From: an uncultured Gammaproteobacteria bacterium
GTDB lineage: Bacteria > Pseudomonadota > Gammaproteobacteria > Arenicellales > JAANXG01
Reading direction: 5' to 3'
NCBI GenBank assembly: GCA_947259705.1
Contig: CAMYNL010000003.1
Span: 1 to 64,000 of the forward strand
DNA: 64,000 nucleotides
Shown: in pieces, positions 8,301 through 17,164 of the stretch
How positions within the stretch are numbered: the first letter of the stretch is position 1
Layout: the number at the start of each line of letters is the position of its first letter
Translations under genes and position numbers: made by a program
The notes under the pieces: model-generated
Database searches by the model: none
The model's input: the letters and a program-made list of their open reading frames with translations, nothing else
Told to the model about the DNA's origin: nothing

Positions 8301-9674
8301 GTGGTGGAACCCCTACAGACGATCACTGTAATTATCTTCCTGAGTACCATCTTCCTCGTCATCGTCCGTTGGATTGACAGTGTAGTCGTCGCCTTGTTGG
8401 GCGTGATCGTCATGATCATAGCGGGGACCATGACCGAGACCGAGGCCTTCGCGTTCGTGGATTGGAACGTCATCACCATACTGGTGAGTATCTGGCTGAT
8501 AGCCGGTTACTTCGGCAAGACGGGCATACCCGAGTACCTCGGCGAGGTCAGTTTTCGACTATCCAGGGGCAATGTGCCGATGTTCGTTACCCTGATCGGG
8601 ACTCTGTCCGGCTTTATCTCCATGTTTATCGACAATGTAGTGGTGGTTCTCATGTTGGCACCGGTAGTCTTCCATATCAGGAAGCGGTATCAGTTCGAGG
8701 CCACCGGCGCTATATTGTTTATCGGGCTGTGTTCGAACTTCATGGGAACCGCCCTGTTGCTCGGCGACCTTCCTCCGCAGATGTTGCACAGCGTATCGGG
8801 TATCGAGTTCCTCGGTTTCATCTGGCACGATGGACTGCCCTCTTCATTCCCGATTCTGACACTCACTTATCTGGTCGTCGTCACAGTTTTCTACTTCAAG
8901 TTTCGCCGATCACCGATGGCGGAGGTATCGCTGACCCCGCGGCCGAAATCACGTGACGCCGAAGCCGGGCCACATATCAAGAACCCCCGCTTTGCGTTCG
9001 TGGTTTGCGCCGTCTTCGTTCTCACAATTATCGCGATGTCGATGAGAGAGTTATTCGGCGTCTTGCTCGGTTATATTGCCTTCGCCGGGGCCCTGCTGCT
9101 CGTGCTCATTTTTGAGGTCTTCGGCAAAGCCTGGCGCCTGGACGCCCCCCCGCTGGAGGATATGCTGGCGGAGCTGGACTGGAAGGCGATAGGGTTTTAC
9201 GTCGCCCTTTTTGCCCTGGTTGGAGGGCTGGAGAACACCCACGTGCTTGAGATCGTGGCCGCATGGCTGATCTCCTATATCGAATCGAGCCTGCTCCTCG
9301 GCACCAGTATTCTCTACTGGGTGACCGCGGCAGTTGTTGGTGTGGTGGAACATGACGCCTATATTCTCACTTTACTTTACGTCATTCGTGATCTCGGTGA
9401 GACACAGGAGATCAATCCGTGGCCCTTGTACTGGGCGCTGGTATGGGCCGGGACCCTGGGGAGCAACCTAACTATAGCGGGCGCACCGGCCCTTTACGTG
9501 GCATTGACCATGGGAGAAAAGGAAGACGGCAGGAAGTGGCCGCTGCGAGAGTTTTTAAGCTACAGTGTGCCCTACGTCATCATCTCGCTCGTGGTGTGCT
9601 ATGTTCTTTTGGTGATCGTCTGGATCTTGCCGTTCAGTGAAGCGGCAGGAATTCAGGCGCAATTCTCACAGTGA
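8301..9674 (+). CDS. ArsB/NhaD-like (SLC13-related) permease
   Basis: A 457-residue polytopic protein with 11-12 predicted helices. Features of the ion transporter superfamily are visible: DWNVITILVSIWLIAGYFGKTG, the conserved helix-break segment SGFISMFIDNVVVVLMLAPV, and a pseudo-repeat in the C-terminal half (VEHDAYILTLLYVI; GTLGSNLTIAGAPALYVAL). These fit ArsB, NhaD or SLC13-type permeases. Substrates in the superfamily range from arsenite to Na+/H+ and dicarboxylates, and none can be chosen from sequence alone. The start is GTG at 8301 with GAGGG just upstream. A universal stress protein follows 27 nt later, so the two probably form one transcript. Confidence 0.75.
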   Translation: MVEPLQTITVIIFLSTIFLVIVRWIDSVVVALLGVIVMIIAGTMTETEAFAFVDWNVITILVSIWLIAGYFGKTGIPEYLGEVSFRLSRGNVPMFVTLIGTLSGFISMFIDNVVVVLMLAPVVFHIRKRYQFEATGAILFIGLCSNFMGTALLLGDLPPQMLHSVSGIEFLGFIWHDGLPSSFPILTLTYLVVVTVFYFKFRRSPMAEVSLTPRPKSRDAEAGPHIKNPRFAFVVCAVFVLTIIAMSMRELFGVLLGYIAFAGALLLVLIFEVFGKAWRLDAPPLEDMLAELDWKAIGFYVALFALVGGLENTHVLEIVAAWLISYIESSLLLGTSILYWVTAAVVGVVEHDAYILTLLYVIRDLGETQEINPWPLYWALVWAGTLGSNLTIAGAPALYVALTMGEKEDGRKWPLREFLSYSVPYVIISLVVCYVLLVIVWILPFSEAAGIQAQFSQ

Positions 9675-9701
9675 GGGTGTGCAATCGCAAGGAGATGGTC
9701 G

Positions 9702-10148
9702 ATGTATAAATACAAGCACATTCTGGTGCCGATTGACTTTTCCGAACGCAGCAAGGCGGCGGCGCAACAGGCGATGGATCTTGCCGCCCACTACAAGGCC
9801 AAACTGACCTTTCTGCACGTCGTGGAGCACTTTCCGGAACATCTTCCGCATTACGAAATGTCGGAGGTCAATATGGACCCAGAGGAATTTGTAATCGATC
9901 GCGCCGGAAAGGACTTGGAACAACTTGCTTCCCGGCTCGGAAGCAAAGCGATTCTGCGCGAAGTCAAACTGACGTCGCATTCCGCGAAGAGTGAGATCGT
10001 CAGCTTTGTCAAGGCTAACGACGTGGATCTTGTAGTTATGGGTGCCCGCGGGCGAGATACACTGACTGATTTGCTCAGTGGATCGACCGCTACCGGGGTC
10101 GTGCGGGCCGCGCCCTGTGACGTACTTGCCATCCATCGCACAGAGTGA
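9702..10148 (+). CDS. Universal stress protein (UspA family)
   Basis: A 148-residue single Usp domain. The N-terminal strand KHILVPIDFSERSKAAAQQA has the ATP-binding Asp. The C-terminal motif VVMGARGRDTLTDLLSGSTATGVVRAAPCDVLAI contains the G-x2-G-x9-G-(S/T) nucleotide-binding pattern, so it is likely the ATP-binding type. Usp proteins modulate stress survival and often pair with transporters. It sits 27 nt after the permease and may regulate it. Confidence 0.9.
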   Translation: MYKYKHILVPIDFSERSKAAAQQAMDLAAHYKAKLTFLHVVEHFPEHLPHYEMSEVNMDPEEFVIDRAGKDLEQLASRLGSKAILREVKLTSHSAKSEIVSFVKANDVDLVVMGARGRDTLTDLLSGSTATGVVRAAPCDVLAIHRTE

Positions 10149-10213
10149 GCACTGCTACACTATGACTTCATAGGTAGACCGTTTTCTGTTGGAAATGTTT
10201 GGGAGGTAAGCAG

Positions 10214-10564
10214 TTGGCTAACGAGAAAGCACTAAAGATGCTCAAGCAAGAGGACGTCAAGGGTTTCAATAAGTGGGTTAAACAGCGCAGGAAAAAGGGT
10301 AAGAAAGCGCTCGACCTCGATGACCAAAATCTCGCCGGACTGATGCTGCGGGGCGTAGATTTGAGAGGCGCGCACTTGAACGGCACCAACCTGCGAAACA
10401 CCGATCTTCGCAACGCCAACCTCGAAAATGCGAGACTACGGCAGGCAGACCTGAGAATGACGAACTTTGCGAAAGCTAATCTACGCGGAGCTAACCTGAC
10501 TAAAGCGAAACTCACGAACGCCGAATTCAGCGGCACGAACTTGAAGAAAGCGAAAGGAAATTAA
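10214..10564 (+). CDS. Pentapeptide-repeat protein with basic N-terminus
   Basis: A 116-residue protein. The first 40 residues are highly basic (KWVKQRRKKGKKALDL). Residues about 42-113 are consecutive A(D/N)LXX pentapeptide repeats (LRGVDLRGAHLNGTNLRNTD; ANLRGANLTKAKLTNAEF), which fold as a right-handed quadrilateral beta helix. The start is TTG at 10214 with GGGAGG 7 nt upstream; an earlier TTG at 10199 lacks a site. DNA-mimic quinolone-resistance proteins share this fold but are longer and acidic, so a nucleic-acid-binding role is only a guess. It is convergent with metK. Confidence 0.8.
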   Translation: MANEKALKMLKQEDVKGFNKWVKQRRKKGKKALDLDDQNLAGLMLRGVDLRGAHLNGTNLRNTDLRNANLENARLRQADLRMTNFAKANLRGANLTKAKLTNAEFSGTNLKKAKGN

Positions 10565-10581
10565 TACCACGCGCGGGTCTT

Positions 10582-11769
10582 CTACCCGGCTAACTCCTCT
10601 GCTTTATCGCGTTTTTCCCACGGTACCTTTAGATCCTCACGCCCCATCTGTCCGTAAACAGCCAGCTGTTCGAACCCGCCGCTGGATTTGGCGGGTAGTC
10701 TTCGAAGCTCGAGATCTCGTACTATGGCCCCAACGCGGAAATCGAATACATTATCGACGCGTGCGGCAATGGCTTGATCATCCACCTTCCCGCTGCCAAA
10801 GGTGCGAACGCGCACGCTTACCGGCTCGGCAACGCCAACGGTGTAACTTAGTTGAACTTCGCACTCGGGGGCGAGCTTAGCGGCGACAATATTCTTAGCG
10901 GCATAACGAGCCGCATACGCCCCGATGCGATCGATACGCATGGGACCCTTGCCGCTTAGTGCGGCGCCGCTGTGTCGGGCATACTCACCATAAGAGTCGA
11001 CGCCGGTCTTGCGCCCCGTCATTCCGGAATGAACGGTGGGACCGCCGCCTATCACCGGACCGTTGGGGTTGACGAATATTTGCGCATTATCATCTAACTT
11101 GATCTTCGCTTCCTTGAGCACGGGTATGACCACTTGCTCGATCAGATCATCGCGCATTTGCGTTGCTTCAGTCGCCGGCACTTCCGCCTGGCTGGCAATC
11201 AGCGTGATACTGTGGACACGACTCGATTTGTCCTGGCCGAACTCGATTCCCACTTGTGTTTGGCCGTCGGGAAGCACGTAGGACAATGTTTCGCGTAAAT
11301 CGGCGGAATCAAGCCGCAAGGCGAGCCGGTGGGCGAGCCAGATTGGCAGCGGCATGAGGTTAGGAGTCTGATCGCAGGCATAACCGAATACAGTGACTTG
11401 ATTCTTTGCAGTAATGCGACTGATCTCCTCATCATCCATGTCTTCGAGATCCAGCCGCTGATAGTCCGTGGCAGTCTGATCCAAAAAACTGGTCATGATG
11501 GTACAAGCATCGGCATCAAACACCTGCTTGGGGTATCCAACTCCGCGAACCACGTTACGCGCAACCTCGGGAATGTCGAGTTTGGCCATGGATGCGTAGC
11601 GTGCGGCAATGAACATTACGCCACTGGCAACTGCGCACTCCGCGACGATGTTGGAATAGGGATCCTGTTTGAGAAAATGATCGACGATAGCGTCACTGAC
11701 CTGATCGCAAAGCTTGTCCGGGTGTCCGCTGGTAATCGATTCTGAGGTAAATATAAAATCAGTTTTCAC
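10582..11769 (-). CDS. metK: S-adenosylmethionine synthetase
   Basis: A 395-residue methionine adenosyltransferase that makes SAM from methionine and ATP. Signature segments are present: FTSESITSGHPDKLCDQVSDAI at the N-terminus, a glycine-rich phosphate loop (FVNPNGPVIGGGPTVHSGMTGRKTG) and a Lys-containing block (HSGAALSGKGPMRIDRIGAY). It differs from canonical enterobacterial MetK in many places, for example MTSFLDQTATDYQR where the canonical enzyme has a different loop, so it may be a divergent or second copy. Its ATG overlaps the stop of the P-type ATPase gene by 4 nt, implying translational coupling in an operon with a metal-transport-like module, an unusual location for metK. Confidence 0.9.
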   Translation of the reverse strand: MKTDFIFTSESITSGHPDKLCDQVSDAIVDHFLKQDPYSNIVAECAVASGVMFIAARYASMAKLDIPEVARNVVRGVGYPKQVFDADACTIMTSFLDQTATDYQRLDLEDMDDEEISRITAKNQVTVFGYACDQTPNLMPLPIWLAHRLALRLDSADLRETLSYVLPDGQTQVGIEFGQDKSSRVHSITLIASQAEVPATEATQMRDDLIEQVVIPVLKEAKIKLDDNAQIFVNPNGPVIGGGPTVHSGMTGRKTGVDSYGEYARHSGAALSGKGPMRIDRIGAYAARYAAKNIVAAKLAPECEVQLSYTVGVAEPVSVRVRTFGSGKVDDQAIAARVDNVFDFRVGAIVRDLELRRLPAKSSGGFEQLAVYGQMGREDLKVPWEKRDKAEELAG

Positions 11770-14700
11770 GCTGCTTCCTCATGTTCGGTACCTCCATTGC
11801 CGGTTTCGGTTTCCGATGAAGGCTCGTCTATGTCCTCCGGCAACGCCGGCTTGCTGGCCTCGTTCACCAGCAACGGGAGGAGTACGCCCGCGGCAACCAC
11901 GAGAAGGTCAACCACACCGATGGGCACGGTGCCGAGTAGGCGTCTCAGTCCCGGGACCCAGGTTGCCAACGCCTGTGCACCAAGCATACCGATAATCGCA
12001 CGGTTCAGGTGCGGATTGGGCCGCAGGGAACGACGACTGAATAACACGCGGTGGTGGGAACGAGAGCTGAATGCATGGGCCAACTCATTCACGGTGAGAG
12101 TGGTAAAAGCCAGGGTGCTCGCCTGTGGTGCGCCCGCACCGTAACGTCTCAGTCCGTAGACGAACGCCGCCATGGTGCCCGCGCCGATCGTTGCCGACTC
12201 GAAAAGCACTCGCTTAAGGTCTTGTCGTGAAATGATCTGCTCTTCGGGATCCCGTGGCGGACGATCCATGATGTCCGGCTCGGCCGGCTCGAGAGACAAG
12301 GCCAGACCGGGAAAGATGTCAGTGATCAGGTTTATCCACAACAACTGCATCGGGGTGAGGGGCTGGCCCAGGCCGAGGGCGATGCCCGTCAGCATCACTT
12401 CGATCTCGGTCAGGTTGGTAGAGATCATGAAATGAACGGTTTTGCGGATATTGTTGTATATCGTGCGACCCTGGCGGACCGCAATCGACATAGTCTGGAG
12501 GTTATCGTCTTCCAGCACCACGTCAGAGACGGAACGTGCAATGTCCGTGCCTCCGCTGCCCATGGCGACTCCGATATCCGACGCCTTGAGGGCCGGCCCG
12601 TCGTTGATACCGTCGCCGGTCATCGCGACAACGTAACCGGCTTCCTGCAAAGCGCGAACGATCTTGAGCTTGTGCGCGGGGCTGACGCGTGCAAAGACAT
12701 GCACGTTCTTGACCAGACCCGCCAAGAGCTCCGGATCCATGTGTTCGAGTCTGTTAGATTCCAGCACCTGAAGTGCTCGCCCACCACTCAAGCCCAGTTG
12801 CGAGCCGATAGCGTAGGCGGTAGCGCTCTGATCGCCGGTTATCATGACCGTCTCTATGCCGGCACGGTGAAACTCGGCAATGAGGTCATCCATGCCGGGG
12901 CGCATTGGGTCCGCCATGCCTGCCAGACCCAGCCAGATCAAGTGTGTGGTCTTTTTCGGCATACGGCACTCCTCGAGTTCCCTGTAGGCCACCGCCAGAA
13001 CACGCAGAGCGCCTCGCGCCATATGCTCATTTGCATCCAAAATTTGCTGTCGTGCCTTCTTCGTCAGTCGAACACGCTTACCGTCCCTGATCTGATAATC
13101 ACACAGAGCAAGCACTTCTTCGGGACTGCCCTTCACGGCAAGCAGGGATTTACGGTCGCTCGGTGAATGCAGGGTTGTCATGTAGGGCCGGCCTTCGGCG
13201 CGATGACGCGTTCGCACTTTAGGATACTGGGCACGTAGTGCGCCAATGTCGATGCCGGCGTCAATCGCCAGTTCGACCAGTGCGTTCTCGGTTGGCGAGC
13301 CCTCAAGCCTGGGGTCTGTGTCAGAAACATCTACGGTGGTCTCACTGCACAGCGAGACAATCTGCATCAAGCGAAACAGTTCCTCTCGCACCGTCGGCGC
13401 GACGACTTCGTGACCACTCATGAACTGATGATCCGTGACCGAGAAAGTCTCACCGCCGCTGTATACCGACACGACTGCCATACGATTCATGGTCAGTGTG
13501 CCGGTCTTGTCGAGACAGAAGATCTGCACCGAACCCAACGACTCTACTGCGTCGAGGTGTCTGACCGCGACATTGCGACTGCGCATATCCTTGATGCCCA
13601 TGGCAAGCGTTGTGGTAGCGACGGCCGGCAATCCCTCGGGGACCGCCGCCACTGCCAGCGACACCGACGCGCGGAGCATCTCCAACCAACCGAATCCGCG
13701 CAAAAGCCCGACACCAAAGACCACCAAACATACCCCACCACTGAGCAGTGCAAGCTGGGTGCCCATGTGATCCAGCTGCTTCTGCATCGGGGTGTCCGGG
13801 GCCTCGGCCTCACCGACCATGATCTGGATCTGCCCCAACTCGGTGGCTTTTGCAGTGGCGATGACGACACCGCGTCCGGTCCCGCCGGTGACGTGGGTAC
13901 CCATATAACTCATGTTTCTTCGATCAGCCAGTGCGGTTTCTTCGTTCGCCAAGAATTCGTGATCTTTAGTGACCGGGAGGCTCTCGCCAGTGAGGGCGGA
14001 CTCGTCCACGCTGAGCCGATGCGCGTTCAGCAAACGGATGTCGGCTGCGATGCAGGTGCCGGGGGTAAGCAGCAGTACGTCGCCAGGGACGATCTGCTCG
14101 ACCGGCACCTCGATGTCCTGGCCGTTGCGCACGACGGGTACCCTGCGAACGCCTGTATCCGCCAGCGAGCTGATGGTTATTTCCGCCTGACGTTCGGTGA
14201 CAAAACCAATCACGGAGTTGATCAACACCACGCCCACGATGATGGCGGCGTCTGCTGTGCCGCCGGTCATGACCGAGACCATCGCGGAGACACCGAGCAG
14301 GCCCACCGGCAGGCTGTTGAATTGTCCAACAAAGATCGACAGGTCAGAGCGTCGCTGACTTGCTTCGAGGCTGTTCGCGCCGAAGCGCTGGAGACGAATA
14401 CCCGCCTCATCGTGGCTCAGACCATTGTGCTCCGAAGTGGCCAGCCGGGTGAGCACCGCACTAGCTTCCATGAGGTGCCAAGGGCGAGTCTCTTGCGTCT
14501 GCGTGGTTTGCGCCGCGCTCTGCTGGGCGCCGGAGGTCGCCGCGAACGCCGGGCCGCTTGGATATAAGATGGGCAGGACATTAAAAAGCGACTCTAACTT
14601 ACTGAATAAATTGAAGGAGCGGGGAGGCTGATAACGTGGATTAGCAGGTCGGGTTGGCGCCCGACCGTCAGCAAGCTGATCTTCGATAACGTCGATGATG

Positions 14701-14927
14701 TCGTCGATAGGCAGCTTAGCGTCGAATATGACCAGCAATCGGCCGGTAAGCAGGTTGGAGTTCGCGATTCGGATTCCCTCGACCTGACGGAGTCGACGCT
14801 CGAGCTTTTTCTTGAGACGAGGTGATCCGTACAGTCCGGCGACTTCGAATCGAGCGCGCCCGGTTACGCTGTGCACCACTACGACGAGCCTGCCTGGCGC
14901 GTTCGTTCTTGGTTGGGCGGTGGCCAT
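11766..14927 (-). CDS. P2-type cation-transporting ATPase with HMA-like N-terminal domain
   Basis: A protein of about 1053 residues. The start is placed at ATG 14927; a GTG at 14960 would add 11 residues. Residues about 10-80 form an HMA_2-like fold (VVVVHSVTGRARFEV) without a CxxC metal motif. The body is a complete P-type ATPase: actuator TGES (DESALTGESLPVTKD), TM4 PEGLP, phosphorylation motif DKTGTLTMN, hinge TGDGINDGPALK, and a C-terminal set of helices with LLWINLITDIFPGLALSLEP in TM6. PEGLP with that TM6 resembles Ca2+/Mn2+ P2A pumps rather than CPx heavy-metal pumps, but the ion is unknown. Transcribed with the upstream zinc peptidase and HMA-like genes and with metK downstream. Confidence 0.9.
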   Translation of the reverse strand: MATAQPRTNAPGRLVVVVHSVTGRARFEVAGLYGSPRLKKKLERRLRQVEGIRIANSNLLTGRLLVIFDAKLPIDDIIDVIEDQLADGRAPTRPANPRYQPPRSFNLFSKLESLFNVLPILYPSGPAFAATSGAQQSAAQTTQTQETRPWHLMEASAVLTRLATSEHNGLSHDEAGIRLQRFGANSLEASQRRSDLSIFVGQFNSLPVGLLGVSAMVSVMTGGTADAAIIVGVVLINSVIGFVTERQAEITISSLADTGVRRVPVVRNGQDIEVPVEQIVPGDVLLLTPGTCIAADIRLLNAHRLSVDESALTGESLPVTKDHEFLANEETALADRRNMSYMGTHVTGGTGRGVVIATAKATELGQIQIMVGEAEAPDTPMQKQLDHMGTQLALLSGGVCLVVFGVGLLRGFGWLEMLRASVSLAVAAVPEGLPAVATTTLAMGIKDMRSRNVAVRHLDAVESLGSVQIFCLDKTGTLTMNRMAVVSVYSGGETFSVTDHQFMSGHEVVAPTVREELFRLMQIVSLCSETTVDVSDTDPRLEGSPTENALVELAIDAGIDIGALRAQYPKVRTRHRAEGRPYMTTLHSPSDRKSLLAVKGSPEEVLALCDYQIRDGKRVRLTKKARQQILDANEHMARGALRVLAVAYRELEECRMPKKTTHLIWLGLAGMADPMRPGMDDLIAEFHRAGIETVMITGDQSATAYAIGSQLGLSGGRALQVLESNRLEHMDPELLAGLVKNVHVFARVSPAHKLKIVRALQEAGYVVAMTGDGINDGPALKASDIGVAMGSGGTDIARSVSDVVLEDDNLQTMSIAVRQGRTIYNNIRKTVHFMISTNLTEIEVMLTGIALGLGQPLTPMQLLWINLITDIFPGLALSLEPAEPDIMDRPPRDPEEQIISRQDLKRVLFESATIGAGTMAAFVYGLRRYGAGAPQASTLAFTTLTVNELAHAFSSRSHHRVLFSRRSLRPNPHLNRAIIGMLGAQALATWVPGLRRLLGTVPIGVVDLLVVAAGVLLPLLVNEASKPALPEDIDEPSSETETGNGGTEHEEAA

Positions 14928-15041
14928 ATTGCTACTCGCAAACCAATGACCAAGGACCACGGAGAATCATAGCCCGGCCGCGAACTGTCGGTTCACCGGT
15001 ATCCCGAAATAGCCCGTTCGAGTTCCGCGTGCGGGTCGCGT

Positions 15042-15815
15042 TCACTGTGCCCCCTGAACAGGTAGCGTCGTTCGCCCAACTACGCTGGCCAGCCGCTTGC
15101 CACCTGCCGCACAGAAAGGATTGCCCGGCCAAACCAGCGCCAGCCTCGGACCCAGCCAAGGCCAAATACTGAGCACGCTGGCAAAGGATGCGGCCACATA
15201 AGTCAGCGAGCACGCTACGAGGATACTTTTGGCATCCTTGACCTGTTCGCTGTGAATGTATCCGTCCTGGAGCATTGGTAATGCCTTGCGGAAGCTTGCG
15301 TCCACCTCTGTCGGCAATGCCGCGAGTTGTGCGGCCAGACCGGCGCCCAGCATGGCAAACACCGTTGAACCAACAATCACGGGCGAAACCGGTCGGCGCG
15401 ACATCAGCGCCGCGGTCGGCACCGAGATAAGTATGACCGCGCCCAACTCGCCGGTAACCCGCGCCACCTGCACCAGGCGGGTGTGCCACAAGAAAGGTGG
15501 ATAATGCGATGCGTGCTGAAGCGCATGACCCACTTCGTGCGCGGCGGTTGTCAGGGCGGTGAGCGTCTTCCGCTCGAACTTGTCCCGAGTAAGACGCACC
15601 GCCTTGGCGTCGGGATCGTAGTGATCACCGATATCGGTGCATTGTACCTTTACTGACTGTAACTGATGACGATCCAGGAGTTGTCTGGCGGCGTCTCCAC
15701 CCGTGGCTGGAAAGTCTTCTTCCTCACGGTTGTGTTGCTCCAAGACGCGCTTAACCCACAAGCCGGGCCCCAGAATCAGTGCAGCTGCGGAAACAAGAAT
15801 CAGAGCAGGGTGCAT
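15042..15815 (-). CDS. Membrane neutral zinc metallopeptidase (YugP-like)
   Basis: A 257-residue membrane protein with an N-terminal helix (ALILVSAAALILGPGLWV). A soluble region carries the zinc-binding motif HEVGHALQH at about residues 92-100, preceded by DHYDPDAKAVRLT, and is followed by three more hydrophobic helices. This is the layout of the neutral zinc metallopeptidase family (YugP-type). The natural substrate is unknown. It lies 114 nt upstream of the P-type ATPase start used here and on the same strand, so it may take part in maturation or turnover of the envelope complex encoded by this operon. Confidence 0.85.
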   Translation of the reverse strand: MHPALILVSAAALILGPGLWVKRVLEQHNREEEDFPATGGDAARQLLDRHQLQSVKVQCTDIGDHYDPDAKAVRLTRDKFERKTLTALTTAAHEVGHALQHASHYPPFLWHTRLVQVARVTGELGAVILISVPTAALMSRRPVSPVIVGSTVFAMLGAGLAAQLAALPTEVDASFRKALPMLQDGYIHSEQVKDAKSILVACSLTYVAASFASVLSIWPWLGPRLALVWPGNPFCAAGGKRLASVVGRTTLPVQGAQ

Positions 15816-15989
15816 GGCGTTTCGTGTTTGACAAGTCTCGAGCGAAACCCGACTTCAGATAGAATGGAAATTCGCAGAATTACCAATGCCTACCCGTCGA
15901 CGGTAACGGACACCAAAGCCCCATCTTAAATCGCGGGGAATGCCTCCGCCAGCCGAATTTGCTCCGAATGTGATCTCGAGCACAAACGG

Positions 15990-16427
15990 TTAGTCTCTTA
16001 AATGCGCGGCGATATCGAATGCATATGACAGCATTGAGATAGCGGGTGCCATGATCTGGCCTCGGTTGATCTGCACAATCGCCATGGCAACCAGCAGACC
16101 CACCATCGCCTGGCGCAGACAACGTCTCCACTGCATATCCGTCAGCGGATCGCCAGATTCCGAGCCCATCGCATCCGGTACCGGCATGGAGAGGTCAAAC
16201 ATGCCAGCCCGGCGCGCCTGCTCGGCAAAGTCGCGGGGGGCAAATGCAGCATCACGATAGAACAGGATGCTCCCGGTTAGGGGCTGGACGTCATGATCGA
16301 TGGCACCGGGAAAAGCACTCAGCCACTCGTCCACGGCCGCGAAGTACTGCGCGTCCCGGCGCTTCTCGCGAACGCGCAGTCGGAGGCGGTCGGGGAGTGC
16401 GTGGATGACCGTAGCTTCAGGCAGCAT
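15990..16427 (-). CDS. HMA_2-like protein with C-terminal membrane helix
   Basis: A 145-residue protein. Residues 5-70 resemble an HMA_2 domain (VIHALPDRLRLRVREKRRD) with the H-x3-(G/D)-R-x-R pattern also seen at the start of the nearby P-type ATPase (VVHSVTGRARFEV), and no CxxC motif. Residues about 105-140 are hydrophobic (RQAMVGLLVAMAIVQINRGQIMAPAISMLSYAF). Its start overlaps the end of the DUF5132-like gene by 11 nt. The shared N-terminal motif suggests that the small protein and the ATPase dock with the same partner or with each other, which is inference. Confidence 0.7.
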   Translation of the reverse strand: MLPEATVIHALPDRLRLRVREKRRDAQYFAAVDEWLSAFPGAIDHDVQPLTGSILFYRDAAFAPRDFAEQARRAGMFDLSMPVPDAMGSESGDPLTDMQWRRCLRQAMVGLLVAMAIVQINRGQIMAPAISMLSYAFDIAAHLRD

Positions 16428-16704
16428 CCGAAGTCGCGCTTGCGGTATCCGCCACGTCCTCGGCAGTCTCTACTCCGCTCACGGTCTGCTCATTCATTTC
16501 GCGTCTCGCCTCAGCCATGAAGTCTTCGGCGATCTCCTCGAGTTCCGCGGCCACTTCGCGGGTCTTCTCATACATCACCCCTCCGGCACGTGCGGCGGCC
16601 CGTCCCAAAGGCCGCGCGGCACCCGACGCAAGCGCCAATGCCAGTGGAGTAAGAAGAGCCACACCAACAGCGATAGCCAGAAATTTAACGGTGTCGTTAT
16701 TCAT
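16417..16704 (-). CDS. DUF5132-like small membrane protein
   Basis: A 95-residue protein. The ATG at 16704 is preferred over GTG 16710 because AAAGAG sits 5 nt upstream. It has one hydrophobic helix (VKFLAIAVGVALLTPLALALASG), a short basic linker (ARPLGRAAARAGGVMYEKTREVAAE) and an acidic amphipathic tail rich in Glu and Ala. This matches the layout of DUF5132 proteins, which often sit beside HMA-like proteins and P-type ATPases; no function is known. It is the first gene of the minus-strand set that runs to metK. Confidence 0.6.
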   Translation of the reverse strand: MNNDTVKFLAIAVGVALLTPLALALASGAARPLGRAAARAGGVMYEKTREVAAELEEIAEDFMAEARREMNEQTVSGVETAEDVADTASATSDAA

Positions 16705-17164
16705 AATCACTCTTTAAATTTCGTACTTGCATTTAGTTTATCACACACATCCGGCCTGATTCACTCGTCTTGTGTGGGTTGATCTACGTCTAACCATTTT
16801 CTCAGACAGTCCGCATCAACGTCACGGAACAAGGTGCTCAGTTGAGTTCACGGTGTGTTGATGGTTTCAGGCACGAAAACCGCCTTGCGCTCATATCCCA
16901 CCAATACACTCCCGGCATCGCCAATGAACCGGGGGCGTTACGCTACGCGTCGACCTTCAAGCCAACGCGTGCAGGAATGAAATCGATCACCTTGGCGTCG
17001 CGAGCTTCCGTTTCGGTACTCAAACCCGCGTATTCAGGTCGAAAAAGTGTCAGATAGAACAATACAAGATCGCCGAGAAAATCAGGCGACACAGCTTGTC
17101 TTTGTGTGATAATAGCATCTGGTATCTTTCGGTCTACAGAATCGTCCGCATACGATAAATCGTT
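16705..17164. other. Divergent intergenic region
   Basis: About 460 nt between the divergent DUF5132-like and EcsC genes. It should contain both promoters. A minus-strand frame of 103 codons (16943-17254) overlaps the EcsC start and has no recognisable domain; a decayed small gene cannot be excluded. Confidence 0.45.

Noticed and set aside
10582-11769. SAM riboswitch controlling metK
   Set aside because: metK starts inside the upstream ATPase gene by a 4-nt overlap, leaving no leader for a riboswitch.
13410-14567. 385-codon frame antisense to the P-type ATPase
   Set aside because: Shadow in GC-rich coding sequence; the ATPase motifs are on the other strand.
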